Positions 15,628 to 22,798 are shown, counted from the stretch's first letter. The stretch: 29,094 bases of DNA from JBBQHX01 sp035306065 (GCA_035306065.1 DATGOL010000012.1:1-29094); one strand, 5' to 3'. Numbers and translations are program-made. The notes: generated by a model not told the origin, from the letters alone.

Positions 15628-16992
15628 ATGAATGAAAACACTGCCGTATCGCGAATAGCGCCCGACAGGCGCATCGTGCTTGTAGCCCTGGGTACTGCGC
15701 TGCCCTCCGTGCTCATTGCTGCGGCTTTCATAATCACTGCAGACATTTCCACGCGCACGCGATGGATGCTGGCACTGCTCATCGTTGCGTCGCTCGCGAT
15801 CGGCCTTCGCCTGCTGCACGAGAAGGTGGTGCGTCCGTGGCAGACGCTCGCGAACATGCTCGCATCGCTGCGTGAGGGCGACTATTCCCTCCGCGCTCGC
15901 GGCAGCGGACGCGACCCCATGGGCCTCGCGTACCTGGAAGCCAACATGCTCGCCACGTCCCTGCGCTCCCAGCGCCTTGGCGCGGTGGAGGCAGAGGCGC
16001 TGCTGCGCACGGTGATGGGAGAGATTGACGTTGCCGTTTTTGCGTTCGACGAAAATGATCGCCTTGCGCTCGTGAACCGTGCGGGCGCACGACTGTTGGC
16101 CGAAGGCGTGAATGAGCTGATCGGGCGCTCTGCGGTGCAGCTCGGACTTGCCGATGCGCTGCACGAGAACCACCCGCGGGTACGGGACCACGCCTTTCCA
16201 GGTGCCGAGGGAAGATGGGAAACTCGGCTGCATCCGTTTCGGCAGGATGGAAGGCCGCATACCCTTCTCGTAGTGGCGGATGTATCTCGGGCGTTACGTG
16301 AAGAGGAGCTGATTGCATGGCAGCGACTCGTCAGGGTTCTGAGTCACGAGATCAACAACTCGCTCACTCCGATCAAGTCCATTGCAGGCAGCCTTCAGGA
16401 TCTCATGTCTGCACACCCGCGCCCGGCCGACGCAGACGATGACGTGCGCGACGGGCTCTCGATAATTTCGGGCCGTGCAGACTCCCTGAGCCGCTTCATG
16501 CGCTCCTACGCTCAGCTGGCGAAGCTGCCTCCGCCGGAGTTGCGAGACGTGAGGGTGGAGAACTGGGTGAGGCGCATCGTGGCGCTCGAGACCCGAATGC
16601 CGATCAGGCTCGTGGAAGGCGAACACGTTACCATTCGCGCAGATGGCGACCAGCTCGATCAATTGCTGATCAACCTGGTTCGCAACGCGGTAGACGCCGC
16701 CCTGGAAGCGGAAGGCGGAGTGCAGTTGCGCTGGCTCACCAATGGTGACTCGCTCGTCGTACAGGTGCTGGACGAGGGTCCCGGACTTCCGTCCACCGCG
16801 AATCTGTTCGTCCCCTTCTTCACTACGAAGAGAGGCGGGTCTGGAATCGGCCTGGTTCTGTGCAGGCAGATTGCGGAGAACCACGGCGGAACGGTTGAGT
16901 TGCGCAACAGGCACGACTCGCGAGGGTGCATCGCGGAATTGCGGCTTCCCCTGGCATCACCCAGGCGCAGGCCACCTGGCGCTCCCGCCTGA
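15628..16992 (+). CDS. Membrane histidine kinase, NtrB/NtrY-like (454 aa)
   Basis: Partner sensor kinase of the adjacent response regulator. Two transmembrane helices (~16-37 and ~46-61) enclose a very short outside loop, so stimulus sensing is probably in the membrane or through the transporter rather than by a periplasmic domain. A HAMP-like segment (~62-95, VVRPWQTLANMLASLREGDYSLRA) and a PAS-like domain (~118-220, DVAVFAFDENDRLALVNRAGARLL) follow. Phospho-acceptor H240 lies in VRVLSHEINNSLTPIKS. The catalytic domain has the N box LLINLVRNAVDAA, G1 DEGPGLP, F box FVPFFTTKRGG and G2 GSGIGLVLCRQIAENHGG. The ATG at 15628 is preceded by GGCAGG, a plausible ribosome site. It is the last gene of the tightly packed NBD2-regulator-kinase run. 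Confidence 0.95.
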   Translation: MNENTAVSRIAPDRRIVLVALGTALPSVLIAAAFIITADISTRTRWMLALLIVASLAIGLRLLHEKVVRPWQTLANMLASLREGDYSLRARGSGRDPMGLAYLEANMLATSLRSQRLGAVEAEALLRTVMGEIDVAVFAFDENDRLALVNRAGARLLAEGVNELIGRSAVQLGLADALHENHPRVRDHAFPGAEGRWETRLHPFRQDGRPHTLLVVADVSRALREEELIAWQRLVRVLSHEINNSLTPIKSIAGSLQDLMSAHPRPADADDDVRDGLSIISGRADSLSRFMRSYAQLAKLPPPELRDVRVENWVRRIVALETRMPIRLVEGEHVTIRADGDQLDQLLINLVRNAVDAALEAEGGVQLRWLTNGDSLVVQVLDEGPGLPSTANLFVPFFTTKRGGSGIGLVLCRQIAENHGGTVELRNRHDSRGCIAELRLPLASPRRRPPGAPA

Positions 16993-17054
16993 CGCGAAGC
17001 AGGCTGCACGCGTTCACCGCTTGCCCCGCGACAAATGCAAGCGAGATTTCCGGC

Positions 17055-17525
17055 ATGAACGAAGAGCGCGAGAAGGATTCAGGCTCGGCGAGCAGGGATG
17101 ACTACAGCCGCCCGGCACCCTACGGTCCCAACACCGCCGGCGTCCGCAGCTTCCTGGTGGAGCTGAACAGTCTGAGCGCGCGCGACTGGATAGTGTTCAC
17201 GCACGAGTATCGCCGCCGTCAGGAGGGGCAAGACCTGGTTCGAGCGGACGCCGCACTGGCCTCTGCGGTTGACAAGGGCGCACTGGAGGACGCACGCGAC
17301 GCGGTGGTCGGCCCCGTGCTTCAGCTGGCAAACCGGGTTGCCGGTGCCTCCGACGGAGCCACCCAGGCCGCGGGGCTGGAGGTTGACGACCTGGCCGAGG
17401 CAGCTCTGGCAGGCGTGCTGGCGCTGATGGCCGCGCCACTCATGGACCAACGCGACGTTGGCGCGTTGACGGCGCATCTCGCGCCGCTACTGCCGTCAGC
17501 AGTCCCGGGAAGCGAGACCGGCTGA
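17055..17525 (+). CDS. Hypothetical protein (156 aa)
   Basis: I do not recognise a family. The ATG at 17055 is chosen because the frame upstream of it overlaps the kinase gene and lacks a better start. The first ~30 residues are polar and probably disordered (NEEREKDSGSASRDDYSRPAPYG). Residues 35-60 (SFLVELNSLSARDWIVFTHEYRRRQEG) and the remainder, very rich in Ala, Leu, Asp and Val (VVGPVLQLANRVAGASDGATQAAGLEVDDLAEAALAGVLALM by its broad character), look like an all-alpha soluble bundle without signal peptide or TM segment. It begins 62 bp after the kinase stop and could be the last gene of the transporter cassette. Its length and composition also allow it to be an adaptor or chaperone-like protein, but there is no positive evidence. 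Confidence 0.6.
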   Translation: MNEEREKDSGSASRDDYSRPAPYGPNTAGVRSFLVELNSLSARDWIVFTHEYRRRQEGQDLVRADAALASAVDKGALEDARDAVVGPVLQLANRVAGASDGATQAAGLEVDDLAEAALAGVLALMAAPLMDQRDVGALTAHLAPLLPSAVPGSETG

Positions 17526-17570
17526 GCGCAGCGAGATCGGCCGTTGATCCCGCATTTCGGGCGCTGCGGG
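17524..17570. repeat. Second REP-like element with hairpin
   Basis: Begins within the stop codon of the preceding gene with GAGCGCAGCGAG, the same 12-mer as at 13379-13390, then ATCCCGCAT (17547-17555). CCCGCA (17549-17554) and TGCGGG (17565-17570) form a 6-bp hairpin that might also act as a transcript end. It lies in a 305-bp gene-free stretch (17526-17830) that otherwise holds the sigma-54 promoter candidate and no convincing gene. Confidence 0.5.
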
Positions 17571-17750
17571 CTCTGAAACCAGATGTCACTACCGCACGTG
17601 ATACTGATACATTCAGTCTGCGGCATGGGAGCAACACTGCCCTCGATACAGGCCCCAAATGCCGCATTGCTGCTACAACCCGGGACGTGCCGGAATGTCA
17701 GCATACCCTTTAAGTCATTGTGCCGCAACGCGGTACATAATCACGCCCTC

Positions 17751-17766
17751 TGGCTCCCCCTTTGCA
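17751..17766 (+). promoter_or_regulatory. Strong sigma-54 (-24/-12) promoter candidate
   Basis: TGGCTCCCCCTTTGCA has a perfect TGGC at -24, a perfect TTGCA at -12 and the required GG-N10-GC spacing. Transcription would begin near 17778, about 50 nt before the ATG of the Ig-like protein at 17831. About 62 bp upstream, GGGACGTG (17682-17689) matches eight bases of the palindrome at 8346-8364 read on its other strand, a hint of a shared activator. I saw no competing sigma-70 promoter. Confidence 0.65.
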
Positions 17767-17830
17767 CTGGGATAACAGACGCAACCGCACTCCGCGGTCC
17801 GTATTCGCTCACCTGAACGCCGATCATCGC

Positions 17831-18298
17831 ATGAATCACGGTCGTCGGGGACTCACAGTCCTCTCACTGCTGATCATCCTGATCGTTGTGGCTCTCCTGG
17901 TCTTCCTCCTCATGAGGGCCGGCAACCGCACGGATGGCTCACTCGCGCCCGGCAGCGACGTTGTGCCCGCCGAGTCGGTGGAGAGCGCCACTCTGACCAC
18001 CATCCAGGCGCCGCACCTGGCCGTCGCGCCCGGCATGACGGACACGCTTACCGTGCAGCTCACCAACGCCGCTGACCAGCCCCTGGTTGGCGTCACGGTG
18101 CGATTTGAAGTCACCGAGGGCGCCGGTTCGGCCGAGCCCGACACCGTTCGCCTGGACGAAGAGGGCACGGCCACGACCTTCTGGACCTATGGCGCCACTG
18201 CGGGCACCAACTCCATGAGGATCTCGGCAGACGTGCCCAATGTGAGGGTGGAACCATTGCTGTTCAGCGTAGTGACAACCGGCGAGGCACCACTTTGA
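17831..18298 (+). CDS. Membrane-anchored Ig-like (Big-type) domain protein (155 aa)
   Basis: The ATG at 17831 gives MNHGRRGLTVLSLLIILIVVALLVFLLM, a short basic start and one strong transmembrane helix, placing the rest of the chain in the periplasm. After a Ser/Pro/Val linker, residues ~55-150 read as one bacterial Ig-like (Big-1-type) domain: LTVQLTNAADQPLVGVTVRFEVTEGAGSAEP, then DEEGTATTFWTYGATAGTNSMRIS. This sequence of QPLxGVxVxFxV and GxAxTxW is characteristic of that fold and is used in surface adhesins and in Ca- or peptidoglycan-associated proteins. There is no lipobox. The stop codon overlaps the TTG start of the LspA-like gene (TTGA), so the two are translationally coupled and likely act together. 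Confidence 0.75.
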   Translation: MNHGRRGLTVLSLLIILIVVALLVFLLMRAGNRTDGSLAPGSDVVPAESVESATLTTIQAPHLAVAPGMTDTLTVQLTNAADQPLVGVTVRFEVTEGAGSAEPDTVRLDEEGTATTFWTYGATAGTNSMRISADVPNVRVEPLLFSVVTTGEAPL

Positions 18299-18984
18299 GT
18301 GCCTCACGCGCCCCCGTTCGGCTGCTGCTTGCCGTGGCGTTCGCCGTGGTGGCAGTGGACCTCGCGAGCAAGGCCGTTGCGATCATTCTGCTCGCGGACA
18401 GCTACGTCGAGGTGGGTGGTCCGTTCTTCCTGTCCCTCCTCTTCAACGATGCGCTCTTTGCCGGCAGCACAACGCTCAACGGCATGGCGCTTCCCCTCTC
18501 CTTCCTGGGTTCGCTGATACTGGTGGCGCTTGCGCTTCCGGTATGCGCGCCTCTCTCCGAGCACGACTCCAGGGCACCCGTCGCACTGGGCCTGATGGTT
18601 GGAGCTGCCATTGCAAACCCGGCCAGCCTCGCTCTTCAGCCGGCGGGCGTAACCGACTTCCTCGGCATCAGCTTCGGCGGAACGAGCATCATCTTCAACC
18701 TCGCCGACGTCGCCGTATACGCAGGGATCGTGATGTGCGGACGTACGGTGACGAACGTGCTCGCGGCACACAGGGCGCAGCGACGGTCCGTCGTAAGGCG
18801 TCCTGCCCGAAGCGCACATCTCGAGCGGGAGATTCCACTTGCCGTGTGGCAGGATGCGCAGGTGGAGCGCACCGAGAGAATTCCGGTACCGATTGGCATA
18901 CCGGTGGTGACCGCCCATGCAAGTGAGTCGCATGCGGACGTAACTGCACCGGAAGCGCACCTTCATCTGCATCCGCCGGCCTGA
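18295..18984 (+). CDS. Signal peptidase II (LspA)-like membrane protein, divergent (229 aa)
   Basis: Starts at TTG 18295, overlapping the upstream stop by 4 nt. Residues ~1-155 follow the LspA plan of four membrane helices: D22 and K26 in AVDLASK, a central long helix pair, and the aspartyl-protease pair D121 (GVTDFLGISFGG) and D138 (IIFNLADVAVYAG), spaced as in lipoprotein signal peptidases. The GN-x-x-DR motif that normally precedes the first Asp is replaced by ANPASLA, so N is kept but D and R are lost, and the loop SEHDS replaces the usual one. A ~75-residue cytosolic or periplasmic tail rich in Arg and ending in repeated His (HLHLHPP) is unusual. It may be an active paralogue or an inactive homologue; whether a second lspA exists elsewhere cannot be seen here. 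Confidence 0.7.
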   Translation: MSASRAPVRLLLAVAFAVVAVDLASKAVAIILLADSYVEVGGPFFLSLLFNDALFAGSTTLNGMALPLSFLGSLILVALALPVCAPLSEHDSRAPVALGLMVGAAIANPASLALQPAGVTDFLGISFGGTSIIFNLADVAVYAGIVMCGRTVTNVLAAHRAQRRSVVRRPARSAHLEREIPLAVWQDAQVERTERIPVPIGIPVVTAHASESHADVTAPEAHLHLHPPA

Positions 18985-18990
18985 CGAGCA

Positions 18991-19012
18991 GGCAGGACGG
19001 CAGGACCAGGAC
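18991..19012. repeat. 8-nt tandem repeat (GGCAGGAC, 2.75 copies)
   Basis: GGCAGGAC occurs twice in tandem followed by CAGGAC, between the LspA-like stop and the terminator hairpin. No function evident. Confidence 0.7.
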
Positions 19013-19014
19013 AC

Positions 19015-19061
19015 GAAACCAGGCAGGGGCCGGCATCCACAGCCGGCCCCTGCCTGGTTTC
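19015..19061. terminator. Bidirectional intrinsic terminator, perfect 20-bp stem
   Basis: The arms 19015-19034 and 19042-19061 are exact reverse complements (core CCAGGCAGGGGCCGGC) around the 7-nt loop ATCCACA. GAAA begins the left arm and TTTC ends the right arm, so T-rich tails are available in both directions. It lies between two convergent genes, as expected for a shared terminator. Confidence 0.9.
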
Positions 19062-19099
19062 ATATTCGGCGGCGCACCGCTGCGCCTGTTTCCAGCCGG

Positions 19100-21679
19100 C
19101 TACCTGTCTGTAGCCCGCTGCCAGTCCCAGCCGCGCGTTCCGCCAGACGAGACAGCCCGCACCCGCACCTCTGCATTAGTCGCGGCATCCGTGAGACTCA
19201 CGCGAGGCTCCGTGACTGTCACCGTCTTTGCAAACGGATTGTCCGGCGGCCCGTAGGCAACCTCGTAACCCGTGATGGAAGCCTCCGCCGCAGGCGACCA
19301 CGATACGTCCACCGACCTGCGCGAACGGGTGACGGTCACGTTCGGCAGCCGCGACGGGCTCGACGCCATGAGCATCAGCGACGCTGCGGAAGTCTTTGCA
19401 ACTTCCGCTACCAGCTGCTGGTCAATCGTCTCCAGCACGTCGTGAGACCTGTGGTAATGCGGGTTGCCCAGGATGGGATACGACCCGATACCACCTACGA
19501 TGTCACCGTATGCTTCGTAGTAGGCGTGCGCATCTGTGCTCTTATAGTAGCGCGCGTCGTAGGTGATCAGGCCGGTGAACAGGAACGCTGCCGCATGCTG
19601 CAGGTCGCGCAGTCCGTCGTTCGAGTAGCGAATGGTGTTGTCCAGGCGCTGGTCGTTGCGGAAGCCGAGCATGTCGTTGTTGAGCGCGCCCACAATGCGC
19701 TTCCCGTCTGCAACGGCGCGCCTCACGTATTCCCGGCTGCCGAGCAGTCCGGCTTCTTCACCCGTGAAGAACGCGAACTCGATTGTTGCAGGCTGCGGCC
19801 GCGTCGAAAGAACCCTGGCAACCTCCAGCAATGCGGTGGTGCCCGAGCTGTTGTCGTCTGCACCCGGACCGTCGCGCACCGAGTCGAAGTGGCTGCTGAT
19901 CACGTACACGAGTTCTGCGTTCTGCGTGCCCTGCAGGCGGGCAATCACGTTCGCGGTTCTCATGTTCGGGCCCGGCTCGAACCACTGTAGCTCGGGCTCA
20001 TAGCCGAACGAGCGAAGCCTGGCAGTGAGGTACTCGATTGCCTTCAGGTTCCCGGGGGTACCGATGTACTTGGAGCCGTAGCCATGCAGCGTGTCGGCGT
20101 AGTGATAGATACGGTCCTTGCTTACATCAGCCACCATCTCGCGAACCTGCGGTGCGATCGGGGCGAACATTGCCTCGCCGCGAGCGCGCAGTTCGGTTTC
20201 CGTCTCGAGCTGCTGCCTGACGCGCGCGATGAGTGCCTCGGGCGGAACGGTGACACTGAAGTCGGTAACGTACAGCGCGCGTTCCGGAGTGATGGTGTCA
20301 CCATCGCGCTCCGAGACGATCGCCACACGCGAGCCGTTTGGGCTCACTTCCCATTCGTACTCGGGAGCCACGGTACGAACGAGATCGTTGTGGAAGAGTC
20401 GTTCGCGAGCGCCGGTGTCCAGGTCGTACAGGTACGACCTGCGGTGGCGCGCCTCGCCGATAACGGCGAGCAGGCGTCCGTCCGAAATAAATCGCGGAAA
20501 CAGGTCGTGCTGAATCTCTCTCGTGAGGCGGCGGGGCTCAGTCTGGCTTTCGTTCCACACGAAAACCTCCCAGTCCTCACGAGGCATGCCCTGGAATGCG
20601 AGCCACGACCCGTCCGGCGACAGCGCCGGAGCCTGAACCGGCATCCCCGAGCGGAGAACCACGACAGAGGCGGTGTCGTTCCCCAGCCCCGCAACCCGCA
20701 CCACCGTCGCGCCTCCCTCACTCGCCACCCATGTGAGCGTGGAACCGTCTGCGGAGATGGCATACGAAGCGGCAGCACGCACAGTCCTGCTCCCGTCATC
20801 GCGCATCACCACCAGGCTCGGCCCCGCAGCCTCCAGCTCGCCCGGCGCGCCGAACGAGCGCGTGGCACGCCCAACCATCCAGGCCGTAACTCCCGGCGCA
20901 GACGAAGGACTGACAACGAGCCCTTCACCTTCCGAAGACAGCATGCGCGGCTGTCCGCTGTCCACGCGCATCAGCTTCGTGTCCTGCGGCGAATTCGGGG
21001 CAGACACCACAACGTGCACGCCGCCTGACGCGGACTGTGCCAGCGAAAGCGGCACAAGCCCTTCCGGCAATGCAACCACACGCTCCCTGCCGTTGGACAT
21101 GTTGCGCGCAATGAGCTGCGATGCCTGACGCTGCGCCAGCGCAAGCCCGGCGGAAGCCCTGCGCCTCGCGGTAACGTCTGCCGCACGCTCCAGCTCACCC
21201 TGCGCCAGCCGGGTTGCCTCCGTTTCGCGAACTCGAACCGTGTACAGCGTTGCTCCGCTGGCCGAGAAAACCGGCTGGGAACCTGCGTAGCGGGCTATCT
21301 CGCGGAATTCGTTTCCGTCTGCTCGCACCACGCGCGTTTCCGCGCTGCCGGAGAGCGATGTCGTATAGGCCAGCAATGAGCCGTCGGGGCTCCAGCGCGG
21401 CGTGCGACCGTCTTCACTTACCTCCCGCGCCGGATGCCACTCGCCTGTGGTCAGAGCGATGTCCTTCAGTACTTCACTCGCCGAACCCGACGACAGCAGC
21501 CACTCCCAACGGGTGAGCGCGTCTACATAGTTGCCGCGCTCCCAGTCAATGCGTGCGGAGTCGTGCGCGGCCAGAGCAGGAGCAGGCCGTTGCGCCTGCG
21601 CGCTGTGCGGAGCAGCCGCGAGCACGACCGCTGCCAGCGCCGAGACGGATACAACGGGGAACCGGTACGCGCGCCTCAT
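19100..21679 (-). CDS. Secreted M28 peptidase with TolB-like propeller and Fn3 domain (859 aa)
   Basis: A large exported zinc exopeptidase. I place the start at the ATG at 21679 because it gives a clean signal peptide (MRRAYRFPVVSVSALAAVVL to AQAQ); an upstream ATG at 21712 would add 11 residues. Using numbering from 21712: residues ~95-480 carry WD40/PD40-like blades (TPRWSPDGSLLAYTT, SPDGSWLAFQG, SPNGSRVAIVSE), a TolB-type beta-propeller often used as a substrate gate. The M28 core (~520-780) has H608 (SSHFDS), D619 (GADDNSSG), E652/E653 (TGEEAGLLGS), D680 (NNDMLG) and H754 (HYHRSHD). Residues ~790-862 are one fibronectin type III domain (VDVSWSPAAEASITGYEVAY). It differs from the M28 lipoprotein at 1769. 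It is a single gene, convergent with the LspA-like gene and divergent from tetR. Confidence 0.93.
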   Translation of the reverse strand: MRRAYRFPVVSVSALAAVVLAAAPHSAQAQRPAPALAAHDSARIDWERGNYVDALTRWEWLLSSGSASEVLKDIALTTGEWHPAREVSEDGRTPRWSPDGSLLAYTTSLSGSAETRVVRADGNEFREIARYAGSQPVFSASGATLYTVRVRETEATRLAQGELERAADVTARRRASAGLALAQRQASQLIARNMSNGRERVVALPEGLVPLSLAQSASGGVHVVVSAPNSPQDTKLMRVDSGQPRMLSSEGEGLVVSPSSAPGVTAWMVGRATRSFGAPGELEAAGPSLVVMRDDGSRTVRAAASYAISADGSTLTWVASEGGATVVRVAGLGNDTASVVVLRSGMPVQAPALSPDGSWLAFQGMPREDWEVFVWNESQTEPRRLTREIQHDLFPRFISDGRLLAVIGEARHRRSYLYDLDTGARERLFHNDLVRTVAPEYEWEVSPNGSRVAIVSERDGDTITPERALYVTDFSVTVPPEALIARVRQQLETETELRARGEAMFAPIAPQVREMVADVSKDRIYHYADTLHGYGSKYIGTPGNLKAIEYLTARLRSFGYEPELQWFEPGPNMRTANVIARLQGTQNAELVYVISSHFDSVRDGPGADDNSSGTTALLEVARVLSTRPQPATIEFAFFTGEEAGLLGSREYVRRAVADGKRIVGALNNDMLGFRNDQRLDNTIRYSNDGLRDLQHAAAFLFTGLITYDARYYKSTDAHAYYEAYGDIVGGIGSYPILGNPHYHRSHDVLETIDQQLVAEVAKTSAASLMLMASSPSRLPNVTVTRSRRSVDVSWSPAAEASITGYEVAYGPPDNPFAKTVTVTEPRVSLTDAATNAEVRVRAVSSGGTRGWDWQRATDR

Positions 21680-21838
21680 GGCTGAGCGGCGCGGGAGAGC
21701 CTCGAAAGTCATGCGTAGAGGAGGTTGCGGTTGTGCGGAGCCGCGCGCCGGCTCCCCCTGGTGAACTTAACAACTGGCCATCGATCTATCGCGCCCGGAA
21801 AGCCCCGCGGCAAGCGCCCCGCAAAAACTAGAGGCATC

Positions 21839-21853
21839 TGTACACTTGTTCAC
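21839..21853 (+). promoter_or_regulatory. Direct repeat TGTWCAC x2 upstream of the TetR gene, possible operator
   Basis: TGTACAC (21839-21845) and TGTTCAC (21847-21853) are spaced by one base in the 245-bp divergent region between the M28 peptidase and the TetR gene. A weak TTGTTC element overlaps it. Regulatory role is a guess. Confidence 0.3.
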
Positions 21854-21924
21854 ACGCATCGGTAACCGGTACCTTCTTCGCGATCCCCGTCACCACCTAA
21901 CCCGCCAACACCGTACCGGCAGGA

Positions 21925-22656
21925 ATGAGCAGCCCCTCACCGCGGAGCAGAACTCCGGGTAAGCGTTCCGGCAAGGCCCCCGCAGGGCCATCGGCAGACG
22001 CGCGTCCGCAGCTTGCGCGCGCGCCGCGCCAGGAACGCGGGCAGCGAAGGGTAGACGCCATCCTGGACGCCGCAGCGGAGATCCTGGTGGAGGAAGGCAG
22101 CGGCGGTGTCACCATGCATCGCGTGGCGAAGCGCTCGCGCACCACGACGGGTTCCATGTACCACTTCTTCCCCGATCGCGACGCCCTGCTCCGCGCCCTC
22201 GCCAACCGTCACATCGACCAGATGCGCGAGCTGCTCGCCCGCATCGAACGAGATGAGGCACCAGAGTGGGCGTCCGGCAGCACTCCAGAAGCGGTAGATG
22301 GGTTCCTGGGCCCCGTACTGTCCTACGTTGACCAGCACCCCTCGCTGCCCGCAATCAGCCGCTTCGCCCAGACCGCCGGCTGGGGTGGCAGACGGGACGA
22401 GAAGCTGGACGAACTCTTTGTTCGCCTCGGGCGCTCGCTGGTGCTTTCGCGCTGCAGCCCCGGCAGCGAGCAGGAGCTCAGCGTTCGCTCCGTTGCAGTG
22501 GTGGGAATGATGGAGGGAATTCTTCGGGCGGGGGAGTACGTTGGCGCCGGTGCACGTAGCGAGGTGTCCCGAACTTCCCTGCGTGTGGAGCTCCGCAACG
22601 CACTTATCGCCTATCTCGACTCCACGCCCACCGAGAGCGCGCAAGGACTTCGGTGA
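21925..22656 (+). CDS. TetR/AcrR-family transcriptional regulator (243 aa)
   Basis: DNA-binding repressor probably controlling the RND pump operon directly downstream. Residues 1-38 are a basic, Pro/Ser-rich tail unusual for the family. The TetR_N helix-turn-helix is at ~42-100: DAILDAAAEILVEEGSGGVTMHRVAKRSRTTTGSMYHFFPDRDALLRALANRH, with recognition helix TTTGSMYHFF. The C-terminal ~140 residues form the ligand/dimer domain and are not assignable to a ligand. The start ATG at 21925 has only a GCAGGA right against it. An in-frame start further in would cut the tail but keep the HTH. The stop is 233 bp before the adaptor gene, and the intervening DNA holds a promoter with an inverted repeat that could be its operator. 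Confidence 0.92.
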   Translation: MSSPSPRSRTPGKRSGKAPAGPSADARPQLARAPRQERGQRRVDAILDAAAEILVEEGSGGVTMHRVAKRSRTTTGSMYHFFPDRDALLRALANRHIDQMRELLARIERDEAPEWASGSTPEAVDGFLGPVLSYVDQHPSLPAISRFAQTAGWGGRRDEKLDELFVRLGRSLVLSRCSPGSEQELSVRSVAVVGMMEGILRAGEYVGAGARSEVSRTSLRVELRNALIAYLDSTPTESAQGLR

Positions 22657-22770
22657 CCAGCCCAACCGCTTCACAGGCCACCTGGCACCACCAGCCACTC
22701 GTAACCTGACGCTCACTCACCCGTAGGTAACACTGCCTCGATTCGCCGGTAACGGCGCACGATACCCGTA

Positions 22771-22798
22771 TTGACTATTAGACACTTCCGTCTAGACT
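22771..22798 (+). promoter_or_regulatory. Promoter with embedded TAGAC-N6-GTCTA operator candidate for the RND operon
   Basis: TTGACT (-35, 22771-22776) and TAGACT (-10, 22793-22798; 4 of 6 consensus) are 16 bp apart. The inverted repeat TAGAC (22779-22783) / GTCTA (22790-22794) lies in the spacer and touches the -10, where a bound TetR repressor would block polymerase. It is 92 bp before the adaptor ATG. Binding by the adjacent TetR protein is inference. Confidence 0.55.

Noticed and set aside
17583..17816. 77-codon plus-strand frame in the 17526-17830 spacer
   Set aside because: No domain, no ribosome site, and it would cover the sigma-54 promoter candidate; treated as non-coding.
22744..22757. 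Hairpin CGCCG-GTAA-CGGCG as terminator of the tetR gene
   Set aside because: The 5-bp stem with a GNRA-like loop has no T run and is too weak to call.
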